Source of the DNA: Laguncularia racemosa
Taxonomy: Eukaryota > Streptophyta > Magnoliopsida > Myrtales > Combretaceae
Assembly (NCBI GenBank): GCA_037954665.1
Contig: JBBMOL010000013.1
Span: 6,572,001-6,636,000, forward strand
DNA: 64,000 nucleotides
Direction: 5' to 3'
Position numbers and translations under genes: made by a program
In this document: positions 24,175-35,689 of the stretch, in pieces
Layout: each line of letters opens with the position of its first letter
Position numbering within the stretch: the first letter of the stretch is position 1
Notes under the pieces: generated by a model
What the model was told of the DNA's origin: nothing
Database searches by the model: none
What the model saw: the letters and a program-made list of their open reading frames with translations, nothing else

Positions 24175-24364
24175 GATTAGTGGTCAATTTAGAATTAATA
24201 CTGCTTTATTAATTCTAAATTTAAATATTTTTTTCTCAATCATGATCGAATGGTGACTTCTGAAGTAATTTTTTTCCCTAATCTTAATTGAGGATTTACA
24301 CTAAATGAGCAAAAGGTTTAGTGTAAATTAGATTAGGAAAAAATTTAAAAAATTAGGCTCGGAA
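22167..24364 (+). repeat. 3' LTR of the Tat-type element
   Basis: It starts TATAGACACCATATTTTTAC (TG changed to TA) directly after the purine-rich tract ATAAAGAGAGGTAAC (about 22152-22166), which probably primed plus-strand synthesis. It ends near TTAGGCTCGG at about 24364. It aligns with 6677-8663 and with the solo LTR at 12615-15061. TA microsatellites lie at 22193-22215 and 24127-24170. The open frames on either strand at 23310-23576 are inside the LTR and not genes. Confidence 0.75.
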
Positions 24365-24769
24365 ATTATCATCAATTTATGTATTCTTTTTATATTATTA
24401 TTATTTATTTAATTTTTATAATTTCTGTAATCCTATGGAATTGGTACTTTATATAACCCAGCATGGGTACCTATATGACTAAGGCTAACAAGTCTTAACC
24501 TTTCACTAAGTAGGATTCATTCAGGATGATCATTGGATCTACTCAACTCAACATGATATGATATAATACGAAAAAAGAGCGATAAGATGTGGCATAATGC
24601 ATTATGACCTTACAAAAAGATACAAAAAAAGGTCATCAATTTGCTATTCCGCATCCCAAATGTGTGTGTCTATCTATCATCTCTCTCTCTATATATGCTA
24701 CTATATATGTGAAACGTATCATTTCCTTTGGTTTCATGTTACACTACGACAAATTCAATATTAGACGTT

Positions 24770-25520
24770 ATTTAATAACGTTGCTAAACATGAAATAAAC
24801 GTCACAAAAAAGATTTAGGCACGTTTACTAACTGTTACTAATATATGTTGTGAAAGGTCCGTCTTAGAAAATATCCACAACGTTAATAAAATAAATGTCG
24901 CTAAAAGTAGAAGCTTAGCCACATGTGTTATATTGCGCGACATTTAATGTAGCTAAAAATAGTTTATAGGCGACGTTTAAATATAGTAAAACCACAATTA
25001 AAAAAATTAATAGATACAAAAAGTGCAGTAAATGAGTAACATTTGCAACGTTTAAACGTAGTAAAAGTGTAACATTAGTTACGTTTACATGTAACTAAGA
25101 GTGATTATATGCAACGTTTAAACGTAGTAAAACCACAATTACATAAATTAAATGAGAATGTAAATGCAATAAAAGAGTAACATTTGTGACATTTAAACGT
25201 TGAGTAAGTTAAATTGTTTGCGACATTTAAACATTGAGTAAGTTAAACTATTTGTGATGTTTAAACATTCTTTAAATTAAATTATTTACAATGTTTAAAC
25301 GTTGTTTAAGTTAACCTATTAGTGATGTTTAAATATTGCTAATTTACAACTATATATATTTCTTTATTTTAAAAGTGTAAAAAAATTACTATATTAACAA
25401 CGTTTTAACATAATAGAATTTTTATTAGCGGCGTTTAAACGTGATAAAAAGTGTATTGGTGAAATTAAAACATCGTTGTTAAGCCAAATTTGCAATGTTT
25501 AAGCATGGTAATTCTAATGA
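24770..25520. repeat. Subterminal repeats of the CACTA element
   Basis: About 15-20 degenerate copies of a motif near (T)GCGACGTTTAAACGT(A/T)GTAA occur in this interval, some inverted, with the palindrome GTTTAAAC at many cores. In characterised CACTA elements such subterminal repeats bind the TNPA-type protein. The same motif recurs at the right end (about 29915-30005). Confidence 0.65.
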
Positions 25521-28059
25521 CATAGATTTCGACCTGCTTTCAAAATCCTCATATTTGCTAATATATACTTGTTTAGTTTATATAAAATTACATATACTAA
25601 AATACCATAAACATTAATATATATTTCTCATGTATCTTACATCAAATGAACCCAATAACATGATGCTTTCACATCAACACAATTTGGGAACAATATCCTT
25701 AATTGTAACTCAAAAAACAAATCTAAATAAGATCAAGAAATTCAAACTCTACACCGTACGTGTGCTCTTCACTTTCAATATGACAATTCATCTAACTCTT
25801 ATCCATGACTTTAAAAGAATTCCAAAGTAAATCAAAATGTAAGAGCAAAAAGTGTTTTAGGATAAGGATGGTTTCAATATATAGGTGACAATTATTGAAT
25901 AGTTTTTAATAGATAGGTGATTTGAATTTTTCCATTTCATTTAACAACATATTGAACAGTTTAAGGATGTTTTCAACATAAGAAATGAGTAGACTAAAGA
26001 GCAAAACCTATACCGCATTACACTACAAGGAGTAGAGTGGATTGGGGACTCATTGGAAATTTAATTCTATTGTTGGAAGTTAACCATCGAAACATAAATA
26101 GGCACTATTGCTACTGGACCTCGACTGGAACATGACCTAATTTATTTGTCTTCAAAGCTAAAGAATCAATGGAAATGCTATGAATGTTAACAACATGCAA
26201 TTACATATGTTGGAATAGAGCATCGTTAAGACTCTGAGATAGGTGAGATTGCATAGGAAACCACAAATCCTACCAGCATGTTTTGCAGCAAAAGAAAAGA
26301 TAAAAATTAGACATAAGAGTAGGGAAAGGAGAAAGACATAATGGGTGAGTTTGCACAGGGGAATACAAGTCTACCAACATTATTTTGGCAAAAGGAAAGA
26401 TATGGTAGATGCCTTTTTCTTTTGCATCTTTCGGACAAGTTTTGAAATATCTCAATCTAATTTGTAAAGCTTCCCTCTTTCGTTGATGGTCCTTCGTAAC
26501 CTCTTAACTTGTCATAACTTCAACCTCTCATTAAAGATACTAGTGACTCATAATTTCACTTAAAAATAAAGCATCTATATAAGTAGCCATCCATTGCATT
26601 GAAAGATAGACAAAAAAAAAAAAAAGTTGGTTTATGGCATTTCAAGCACAACTATATGAAGAAAATCTTGGGCTTAAGATCGTTTGGTTCTCAAGATTAT
26701 GTTGACATATATACTTGTAATTATAATCAAAGTCAATTCTTCAATGGTCTTCAACAAAAACTAATTGAATTTGATTAGCAACAACATCTACAAGAGCAAC
26801 AGCAACATCAACAACACCTTCTTTACATACAACATCTACAGAATCTTCAATAGAATAGCCAAACTGCAATTTTTAACAATAACAATTGTGGTGATTACAA
26901 AAGTGGTGTCTTGGCCACAAACTTATAGGGCACTAATCTCTAGCTTAATGAAGAAGGACAAGAGATTGACCCATACCTCAAGCAATAGGTTACAACATTA
27001 AATCTTGTTATTAGATTGTGTTCTGATACATATAAGCATGTTAGTTAAAAATCTGGTTGGATCTTTTGTGGAATTAATCAGATGGTTAAATATAAAAATC
27101 TCTTATTGTAAAATTGATCTCGTTTAAATACACATTTTATAACATTTTTTCACAAAACTTTATACGCCGCTTAGTTACAATTTATTAGGCACTAATCTAT
27201 AATTAAAATATTTTGATTATTGTTTTAGGTTGAAAGTCCATTATTTGCATGTAGTTATAATATTTATTTTCCATTTGTTTCAATGAAGGAAGAAGAGGAC
27301 ATCCATTGACTGTGTGAGTAGCCACAATAGCATAAACAGATTGCACCAAATGGAACAAAGTTATTAAACTACTTTACACTCAAAACAGATAATAGCCACA
27401 TCAGGTATAAAGTAAGACAATAGCCACAACACCTAAACATAGACATAATGGATTGAATAATTACCTTAGGATTTAGTAGCCACTCAATTTGTAATCTCAT
27501 AATTAACAAGGCAATTCCTTCATTGTAAGAAAAGGAAAAAGTATTAGTTAGTTGGATTTAATTAGACATCATAATAGATTAGTTGTTGCAAATCCAATTC
27601 AATGATTCCCTATATAGGTTCATGCAATTATATTGATTCAATGTCAAAATAACATAGAACAACACAGAAGAAGGAGCTCTTTTACCCTTAAAAGCCATAG
27701 AACATAACAAAAAATGTTAAGCCGCAAGATAGAACAAGGAGCTGTTTACTCTTACAAGCCATAGCCAACAACATATTCTCCAACTAGCAAGGCTTTTTTA
27801 CCTATATATAATGAAAACATAAGTTCTAATAATTTCATTACAATAAAATCTTCATAGTCGAAAAGCTATGAGATAAATTCATGAACTAAAATTTCAAGCT
27901 TTATTGATTAAAATGAGTAGACGTAATCAAACATAGAAATTTAGTGTTAAAAACAATGTATGCAAATGAAGCTCATTTTAAGTTCAAATGCACCTATGGC
28001 TGCAAGCAATGATTCAACTAATCATAATTTGCTAGGTCCTTCCACTAGTATCGTCCATT
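25521..28059. other. CACTA interior, no gene recognised
   Basis: AT-rich sequence with short frames only. A CAACA-rich stretch at 26780-26830 gives a low-complexity Asn/Ser frame. Nothing resembling a transposase was seen on either strand. Confidence 0.4.
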
Positions 28060-28633
28060 TCTAGTGTTGGAGAGAGATTGCTTCTTGAGTGGTACAAAAA
28101 GAATTGATAATCAAATATTCCTCTCCAATGTTTCAGGAACTGAGTCGATTCTTAGCATAGAAATTGTCAATGATGATGTTGTAGCCAAGACCCTCATAAG
28201 TGCTATTAAAGAATGCTTTAAGTAAGAATTTTGATAATCGCTACTGGTTCATCAGTAAATGTACTTTTTGGAACCTAAACTGCTAGGATTCTTAGTGTTT
28301 ATACATCTACATTTCAGTATTATTTTACTCTTAAAGAATTAGATCTGAAATGTATATATTTCATGCAAAGTTATTAGGTTGATTGATTTTGGTGTAGAAG
28401 GAGTTAATTCCAAAAATATCTTTCATTTGAGAGAGATTGAGGATGCTAATGTATTGGTGGCAGCTATTAAAGCTAAAAAGGATGGAAAATTTGTGATAAT
28501 TAAGGGAGGCTACAATGGTATGGAGCTTAGTGTAGCAATGAGACTTAATAATTTTGATGTTATGATGGTTTACCGTGAACCATGGGGGAGTAAATCAATA
28601 TCAAGGAGCCTTATACATCATTTGTGTATTTGA
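28060..28633 (+). pseudogene. MDAR/MDHAR (fragment): Captured fragment of a monodehydroascorbate reductase gene
   Basis: Pieces match consecutive parts of plant monodehydroascorbate reductase, the FAD enzyme that regenerates ascorbate with NAD(P)H: GERLLLEWYKKN (about 28065-28102), ILSIEIVNDDVVAKTLISAI (about 28150-28215), ILIIATGSSV (28231-28260), then IDFGVEGVNSKNIFHLREIE and NVLVAAIKAKKDGKFVII, KGGYNGMEL and VMMVYREPW (28382-28590). The dinucleotide-binding loop, normally GGGYIGLE in the family, reads KGGYNGME and so is damaged. About 120 bp between 28260 and 28371, ending in CAAAG, and 28103-28136, ending in TTTCAG, look like retained introns, so genomic DNA rather than a cDNA was captured. 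A frame disruption near 28223 and lack of both gene ends make it a pseudogene. The best resemblance is to the cytosolic/peroxisomal type. Confidence 0.85.
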
Positions 28634-28639
28634 CTTCTA

Positions 28640-29900
28640 TAAGCCTGTATGTAATTTCTACAATGGTAATTCTAATAAACAACTTTTTACAGTGCCATGA
28701 CTTTTCATTGCTGACATAGTAGCTTTTCATGACTTTTCACAACTTTTTGAAGGTTGGTACATAAGCTAACAGAAATAGCCTAGTAATGCTTCACCTACTT
28801 GGTCATCCTTTATGGAAGTAGCCTTTAGTAAAAAAAATCCTATCTTCTTGATCTCTATGTTAGGAAACCATATAGGAAACAAGGCAGATGAAGCTCATTT
28901 GTTTAATCAGTTGGGGGCCAAAGCAACACATGTATGTTATGTACCACATTTCAAGAGAGACCTATAGAGTCATCTTTACAACCCCTCACAGGACCCCTCT
29001 TCTTCTTCTATCCTAACCTTGGTCTAACCCTAAGCTACACATGAATCTCTTAGCTACACTCCTTCTCTTTATACTACTTTTGCAAATTAGGAAGAAGTCA
29101 ACAGCCCCATTGAACTAAAGGAAGATGTTAACATCCCCATCGAATAAAGCATAATAGAATGCAAACATTGCACAATGTTTGAAACATAGCATAATAGAGC
29201 AGCATGGTTTGAAACATCGCAAAACACAATAGCACAACTTCACTTTTTACACGTTCACAACCTAAGTTTAGTTGATTACATTGGGAATGGACTAGACAAC
29301 TTACCTCGATAGCAAAGCAACTGGGCTAGTGAACAAAAAAGAACAACTAGAAAAGAAGTTGGACGCTGTTGAACTAAAAACCATGCAACTATCAACATCA
29401 GAAAGCTGGAAATCTTATTTACCGAAAAAAAAAAATGATTTACCAAAAAATTTCTTTGAAACCTTAATTTTAGTGAATGCTCCATAACAAAAATCTTACC
29501 TTGATACAAAAAGAAGACTAGGGTTCACGTTTCCAAGTGAATGTCTTCATTCTTCAAGCAAGAGATAGTGTTGGCTTAGAGTGCTTACGCCATTCACATG
29601 AATTGGTTGGTGATTGCGTCTGTCAAAGTTAACTAAGGGAAAGAGATTTGGGAATGCATTGGGATGAAGAGGGCAGTAACACAAAATTTTGGGTTTAAAG
29701 GGCAGTTCCACATTTTGCTTTTTTTTTTTTTTCATTGAAGAAAATGTTTTCATTTTTTTTAATAATAAGAATTTTTTCTTAATTTATCAAGTCTTAAAAT
29801 CCTAAAAAAAACCTGATTATTTAAAAAAAAAACTAGAATTCTTTTATTCGATGAAAAAAAAAGAAATAATGGCAAAAATTATTGAATTAGAGTTTATATA
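28640..29900. other. CACTA interior right of the captured fragment, nothing recognised
   Basis: No protein family is recognisable. The minus-strand frames at 29276-29753 are rich in Phe, Leu, Ser and Lys, contain A/T homopolymers, and look non-coding. Confidence 0.35.
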
Positions 29901-30476
29901 TTTAATTTTAGTCATAAACGTTGCAAATAATATATGTTCTGCAATGTTTAATAAACATAACTAAAGTACATTAGGATCAGCGACATTTGAAAAATATATA
30001 AATGTCGCCAAATATAAAAATTCCTGTAGTGTTATAGATTTATAAACTATTTTAATTCTTTTTATCATATATCATTTCTCATTATAGGAAGTTTAGTGAC
30101 ATAGATTTTGGAAGTAACTGCCATCATTATTGTCACCATCATCATCATTCATTATTTTACGCTAACATTGTCTTCTTTAGTGAAAGTGACCAAGATGAAA
30201 TTATTCATGTTGTGATATTAAGTTCCTATTACTTTGAATTAAAAATCATTATATGATTGTATTTTACATTATATTTGCATTTTCTTTGTTTTTTTCCCCA
30301 TACATAATACGAGCACTAGTTAGCCTAAATGAGTGTTATGGTCAATTTGGAAGTAATCATTTCAACTTCTAGTAAGTATTGACTTTTGAAAAAACTAGAG
30401 GTTTATGTAATATTTAAAGTTTTTAGCATATTTTTAAGAGATTATAATTCTTTCAAAATAAAATCATCTAATAATT

Positions 30477-31073
30477 TAGGGGTGAACGAGTATAGGGTGA
30501 GTAGAGTATAGAATCCTACCTTGTTAGATATAGGTTCCCAAATTTTGGAATAAAAAAAATACTTTATAGCATTTTAAAACTATTTTGTACCATGTAAAAT
30601 CTATACGGTATAGGGTACCTTGTATAACATGCAAGTTTTACTTTTTTTTTCTTTATAAATTTTAACTTTATATGATATAAAAAAAATCTATAGAGTTAAC
30701 ATTTAAGGTTAAACATTTAGGGTTATTAATTTACAGATTTAAACTCTCTTTTTTTCCCCTTTTACTAAAATATTTAATGTAAAAAAATTATAATATTGTT
30801 ATTTACTATTTATTTATTACTATTATTTAATAACATTTTACAGGTTAATTATATGATATTTTAGAACTTATAGTCTATATACCTTGAAGTACAAGTTCCA
30901 TAGTTGATATAGAGTAGGAAGACTTTATACCTGTATTCTACCATATGGGAATAAGTTTTGGAAAATTTGTACCTAAAACTAATCCTGTGATCCCTAATAC
31001 TCACCTAGAAGCTACCTAGTCGAACATCGTACAAGTGGATACCCTATATAACTGGGTTACTCGCACACCTCTA
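30477..31073. mobile_element. hAT-like MITE
   Basis: The ends TAGGGGTGAACGAGTATAGG and (reverse complement) TAGAGGTGTGCGAGTAACCC form imperfect terminal inverted repeats. Flanking 8-mers TAATAATT (30469-30476) and TAATAGTT (31074-31081) match at 7 of 8. The 597-bp interior is non-coding. A left part of the same MITE is present at the equivalent place in repeat copy 2 (about 33915-34145), so the insertion predates the duplication of the repeat. Confidence 0.72.
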
Positions 31074-31266
31074 TAATAGTTTAATAAAACTTTACTATAT
31101 TATAAATTTTATATAATTAAACAAAACCTTTTTATCATAAATTTATAACAATATATATATATATATATTAATTGTGATAATCTTTTATATAACTTTATTA
31201 TTTTTACCAATATGTAAAATTTAAATTGACAATTGCATATAAAACAAGCTTTTATTGGTTATATAT

Positions 31267-31673
31267 GAGGTTGTAAATGAGTTGAATTGAGATGACATAA
31301 TATTAAGCTTAAGCTTGAGTCTGACTTGAAATTTCAAAACTCGAGTTTGACCAATTTTAGAATTTTGAGCTTGAACTTGTCTCAAGTAGCACTTAAAAAG
31401 TCCAAACTTAATTTGATTAAACTCATTTAAGTTTGATTTATCTAAAAAATATTTTTTCTAATTACAATAATATCAAATTTTAAACTTAGTTGAAGTTGAC
31501 TAATATATATACTCGATTTGAGTTCGATTGGGCTCATGAACTAATTAAGTCAAATATCATGAAACTTTAGCTCAACTTTACTTGAGTAATTGAGCTTAAG
31601 CTTGTAAATCAAACTTGAGTAAATATCAGGTTAAATTCAAATAGCTTACAAATAGTTTAGCTCATCTGTCCCC
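31267..31673. mobile_element. Probable second hAT-type MITE
   Basis: The left end GAGGTTGTAAATGAGTTGAA and the reverse complement of the right end GGGGACAGATGAGCTAAAC are similar. The interior repeats GAGCTTGA/AAGCTTGAG motifs in both orientations, as in many plant hAT MITEs. Flanks are TATATAT-rich, so the target duplication is not decisive. Confidence 0.45.
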
Positions 31674-31679
31674 ATATAT

Positions 31680-33005
31680 ACATACATATATATATATTAT
31701 TTTAAGTGAGTCTTTTAACCCTTCTATACTTATGCTGAATTCAAATAAATACTTTGAGATTAAACTAGTAATTTACATGTTATAAGATTTACAATGCACT
31801 ATGTAGGTCCTTAATATTTGTGGCTATACATTAAATGAAAAACTAATGCAAAGACTTATTTGTTGCAGAGCATACACTATGGTTGACATAATTAATTACT
31901 TAAAAGTAGAGAAATCTAATTGAATTTTGACAAAGGAAAGAAAAGAAAAGGAAAAAAAAAAAACTGTCGGACCTTAATCACTAACCTAAAATATGAAGTA
32001 CTTAAAATGATATTGGTGCAGACAATGGAAGATTTTTTGTTGCACATATTCCCTTTAGCTTCCATAGTGTATGGTAAAAACCTACATAATGCATTATGAC
32101 TTTTAATCCTTAATCTCCTATTATTTGTCTTCAAACAAATTATCACTATGATAAGATAAGTGAGTTTAATAGTATTAAGTGTATGAATCCTATGTTCAAA
32201 CTTATATACATGTTTTCATATTATAATTAAATTAAATCTATTTCAATTTTTAAATAAAGTATTTATTTTCTTTCAAGTCTTTTTAGATTTTAAGTTTTAA
32301 ATAAGTCACAGACCTAATGAGATATTTATAAAATATAAATATTGAATAATAAATACATTTAAATAATTAAATAATAACATATAAAAGATTGATAATAAAC
32401 TTAAGCCATCAACCCACATCAATCTTATAAAATCAATTTAGTTCACAACAAATAAGAGTGCAACACAAAGAGTAAGAAGAAACATGAATTCAAAGAGCAG
32501 AATAAAAACTTAATAGAAATTCCTGCTCATTTTCATCTTCTAATCCATTTATCTGTGTTTCCTAAACCCTTCTGGCCTTGGGATGTATGATTGATGGCTA
32601 AGGAAAGAAAATGAAACTATACCGTGCTGTGGTTTGTTGTGCGGCTTTGTATGTTTTTGTTTCTGCTCTTTGGTCTCCCTTTTCATTAGTGAATGTATAT
32701 GTCTTGTATGTTTTTAGAAAACCAAATCTGATTTCTCGTCAACAAATCTTCCTTCCCAATTTATTCTCACGTTAGGTACTTGTATTTCTTGTGCTTTGAA
32801 GACATGTGGGCTGACTTTAATTGATGTGGGAAGGAGTGGTGCTTCATTGCATGTTGCTTATATTTTGTTTTCATTTAATTTATCATATTCCTTATCATTC
32901 ATTTCACTATTATCATTATTTCCCTTTACCATTGTCATCTTAATGGACATTGAAAACATACATTTACTTGCCTCAATATACTATTTTACACTAATTACCA
33001 TCATT
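31680..33005. other. AT-rich spacer, no gene seen
   Basis: No recognisable coding, RNA or transposon feature. The short frames (for example 31916-32146 on the minus strand and 32796-33062 on the plus strand) are low-complexity and match no family I know. Confidence 0.4.
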
Positions 33006-33009
33006 AGTT

Positions 33010-34145
33010 ATTATCATCGATTTATGAATTCTTTTTATCTTATTTTATTATTATTTTTTTAAATTTCTATAATTCTATAGAATTGGTATTTTATATAATA
33101 TAGCATGGGTACCCATATGACTCAAGCTAGAAAGTCTTAACCTTTCGCTAAGTAGGTTTCATCAAGGATGACCAATGGATCTACTCGACTCAACACGATA
33201 TGATATAATATGAAAAAAGATTGATAAGATGCAGCATAATACAATATGACTTTACAAAAATATACAAAAGAAGGTTATCGATTCACTATTCCACATCCCA
33301 AATGTGCCTTTGTCTATTTATTATCTCTCTCTCTATATGCTACTATATATATGAAACATATCATTTCCTTTGTTTTTTATTATGTAGCTTACTTAATTAC
33401 TTGCTTTCTCTTTCCTGCATTCTCTATTTGTTACACCTTTTATTGGTTACATGTTATAGATTTATAAACTATTTCAATTCTTTTTATCATATATCATTTC
33501 TCATTATAGGAAATTTAGTGACATGGATTTAGGAAGGTTTTACCATCATTGTTGTTGTTGCCATCATCATCATTCATTGTTTCGTGCTAATGTTGCCTTC
33601 TTTAGTGAAAGTGACCAAGATGAAATTATTCAAGTTTTGATATTAAGTTCTTGTTACTTTGAATTCAAAATCATTATATGATTGTATTTTAGGTTATATT
33701 TGCATTTTTTTTGGCCATACGTAATACGTGCACTAGTCAGCCTAAATGAGTATCATGTCAACTTGGATGTAATCATCTCGGCTTTTGGTAAGTACTAACT
33801 TTTGAAAACACTAAAGGCTTATATAATATTTAAAGTTTTTAGGGTGGTCCATGTAAGCTACCTTATGTTTAAGAGATTATAATTCTTACAAAATAAAACC
33901 ATCCAGTAGTTTAGGAGTGAGTAGGTATAGGGTGGGTAAAGTATGAAATCCTACCTTGTAAGATACAGATTCTCAAATTTTGGAATTAAAACCTACCTTA
34001 TAGCATCCTTGAACTACCTTGTATCATGTAAATCTATATGGTATAAGATACCCTATATAACTTGTAAATTTTACTTCTTTTCCTATAAATTTCAAATTTA
34101 TATAATATTAAAAAGATCTATATCGCTAACATTTAGGTTTATTAA
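33010..34145 (+). repeat. Dispersed repeat, copy 2, with the empty CACTA site
   Basis: It aligns with copy 1 on both sides of the CACTA element and keeps the unoccupied target (ATGTTATAG, TTA at 33454-33456). About 90 bp just before the site (about 33365-33440) is absent from copy 1. The copy ends within the MITE that is complete in copy 1. The open frames at 33221-33532 are inside this repeat and have no family resemblance. Confidence 0.65.
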
Positions 34146-34149
34146 TTTG

Positions 34150-35380
34150 TTGTAGTGAATGAACCCTAACTATTGCATTAGAATCGGATACACATGTGAG
34201 TGGTGTGATATGTGTTTGTGTGGTTGCTACAAATTAGAAATTGTGACTCACTCCTTTGAAACTTAATATTTTACATGCTAATATATTTGCTGGTGAATCG
34301 TATATTGATCGTGCATGTAACACTTATGTTAGGGATTGGTTTAACACTAGTTGAAGAGTTACCTATGTTTAGTATTCCATTGTTATCCATGTAGATCATA
34401 AACATTTATGTTGATGGCCAATTTTAGATGTGAGCCTTAAGTCTTGACATGGCTGAGCCCAGTAGCCAAACACAACCAAGTTTAGTAGCTTAGAAAGCGA
34501 AAGCCTTATGCTTAGCTTCTGAACCTAGCCTAACTTTGGAAAGTCACGTGCTTGGGGCCATAGTGCCCACAATGCATTAAATGACAAGGGATAGATGCTT
34601 GGCAGGGGTAATTATGTTAGTTATATCTTACTTTGTCAGAAGATCACATTAGCCCTTTATCCTAAAGAGTTAACAAATGACATCGTAGGTAGCATATTAT
34701 TAGCCAATTAGAGTGTGGCAACCTGTTTATAAATACCAAGATCAAACTTTATGCACTAAGTTCCAACTTCCATTTTCATATACTTTAACTAATTCCTATA
34801 TTAGTTTATATTTCCCACCTACAATTGACTTAAGTATCGAAATAGTCACATGTGAGGCAAACTTCTATGCTCATTCTAGTCGTTTGCTATTGATGCGTAA
34901 TAGTTGTTACAACTTATGAGGAACATAATAGAATTGTAATGGCTATTATATTGTCTAGTTGACTTGAAAACAATGTAATAAATCACAATGGAATAAAAGC
35001 AAAATATCCATTACACCCTTGCTATGCAACCAAAATACTAGTAACCTAATACCCTTTCTACATTCTTCTTCACTTAGAAATATAATCACCATCGCCCCTA
35101 TCACTCACTTCCGCACCTTCACAAACCTTAATCAACCTTTCCCTCCTTTGCTTTCACCATCTTCTCGCACCTCTCATATGCCTCATTCCTCTCCACAATC
35201 TCTTTATACACTCTTTTCTCTTTGCTTCATCATGACACACTCTCTCTCTACTAGAACCACTCTATACTCTAGTCTTTTCATAATTTTTAGCCTCTTCAAG
35301 AGTGCAATCTCCTTTAGCCTCTTTGAGAGTGCCACATTGATTATTACATCATTTCGTTAGCTATTCATCAATATATTGGT
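34150..35380 (+). repeat. Possible LTR-like sequence, unverified
   Basis: A TATA box in TTTATAAATACC at about 34727-34738 is followed by AATAAAAGCAAAAT near 34991, then a CT-rich block and an abrupt ATTGGTGCCAGTT near 35376. This order (promoter, polyadenylation-like signal, possible primer site) resembles an LTR, but no second copy exists in the window and no gag or pol follows. Confidence 0.25.
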
Positions 35381-35689
35381 GCCAGTTATTTTTATCTTTA
35401 TATATTAAGTCGTTTATTTTTATATTTATTATGTTTTATTCTTATAGATGACGATTATTTTTTATAATTTTGAGTTTCACAATTCATATTACTTAGTCGA
35501 TGTATTCTTTGTCCTTCTATTATTATCGTAGCTATTGATGTTTCTCATTATTGTTAGATACCAAGAACTTATAGTTATTTATCTTAGTATAACTTTATGG
35601 GTAACTGGTTATCATTAGCGTTTCTTTGGTTATTATATGATCAGTTTATCCTTTACCTTCTTGTTATATACTTTGTTAACTTTATTATT

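Larger units (their letters stand above)
6660..24364 (+). mobile_element. Large non-autonomous Tat/Ogre-type LTR retrotransposon, gag only, with nested insertions
   Basis: Two direct repeats of about 2 kb (6660-8663 and 22167-24364) flank an interior that begins with a decayed primer-binding site (8667-8684) and ends with a purine tract just before 22167. The interior encodes a Tat-lineage gag but I find no protease, reverse transcriptase, RNase H or integrase. Between gag and the 3' LTR lie about 1.4 kb of non-coding DNA and a tandem-repeat array. The span is inflated by a hAT transposon (10037-17697) that itself carries a solo LTR and organellar DNA; without the hAT element it is about 10 kb. 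This fits non-autonomous TR-GAG or LARD-like elements moved in trans by autonomous relatives. The left edge is approximate and no target duplication was established. Confidence 0.75.
24742..30031. mobile_element. CACTA (En/Spm-type) transposon without transposase, carrying a captured host-gene fragment
   Basis: The left end is CACTACGACAAATTCAATAT; the right end, reverse-complemented, is CACTACAGGAATTTTTATAT. Both sides carry the 3-bp duplication TTA (24739-24741 and 30032-30034), the size made by CACTA elements. A related repeat copy at 33010-34145 keeps the unoccupied site (ATGTTATAG at 33451-33459). Subterminal repeats built on GCGACGTTTAAACGT fill the left 800 bp and reappear near 29910-30010. 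I find no TNPD-like transposase; the recognisable gene content is a monodehydroascorbate reductase fragment (about 28060-28633), so this is a non-autonomous, gene-capturing (Pack-CACTA-like) element of 5290 bp. Confidence 0.85.
24365..30476 (+). repeat. Dispersed repeat, copy 1, split by a CACTA element
   Basis: 24365-24741 and 30032-30476 together align with 33010-33911. Shared blocks include GAATTGGTACTTTATATAA, CTACTCAACTCAACATGATA, a CTCTCTCTCTATA run, TAGATTTATAAACTATTTTA and a CATCATCATCATTCATTATT region. The two halves are separated only by the transposon at 24742-30031. No coding capacity is visible, so the nature of the repeat is unknown. Confidence 0.65.

Noticed and set aside
28379..28633. 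Functional monodehydroascorbate reductase gene
   Set aside because: Both gene ends are absent, the nucleotide-binding loop is damaged, a frame break is present upstream, and it lies within a CACTA element.
33221..33532. 103-codon Cys/Leu/Ile-rich open frame suggesting a membrane protein
   Set aside because: It falls in the dispersed repeat, is AT-driven in composition, and is broken in copy 1.
35376..35390. TTGGTGCCAGTT as a retroelement primer-binding site
   Set aside because: It does not match a plant tRNA 3' end well enough, and no gag or pol follows, so it is kept only as a hint in a low-confidence LTR-like call.
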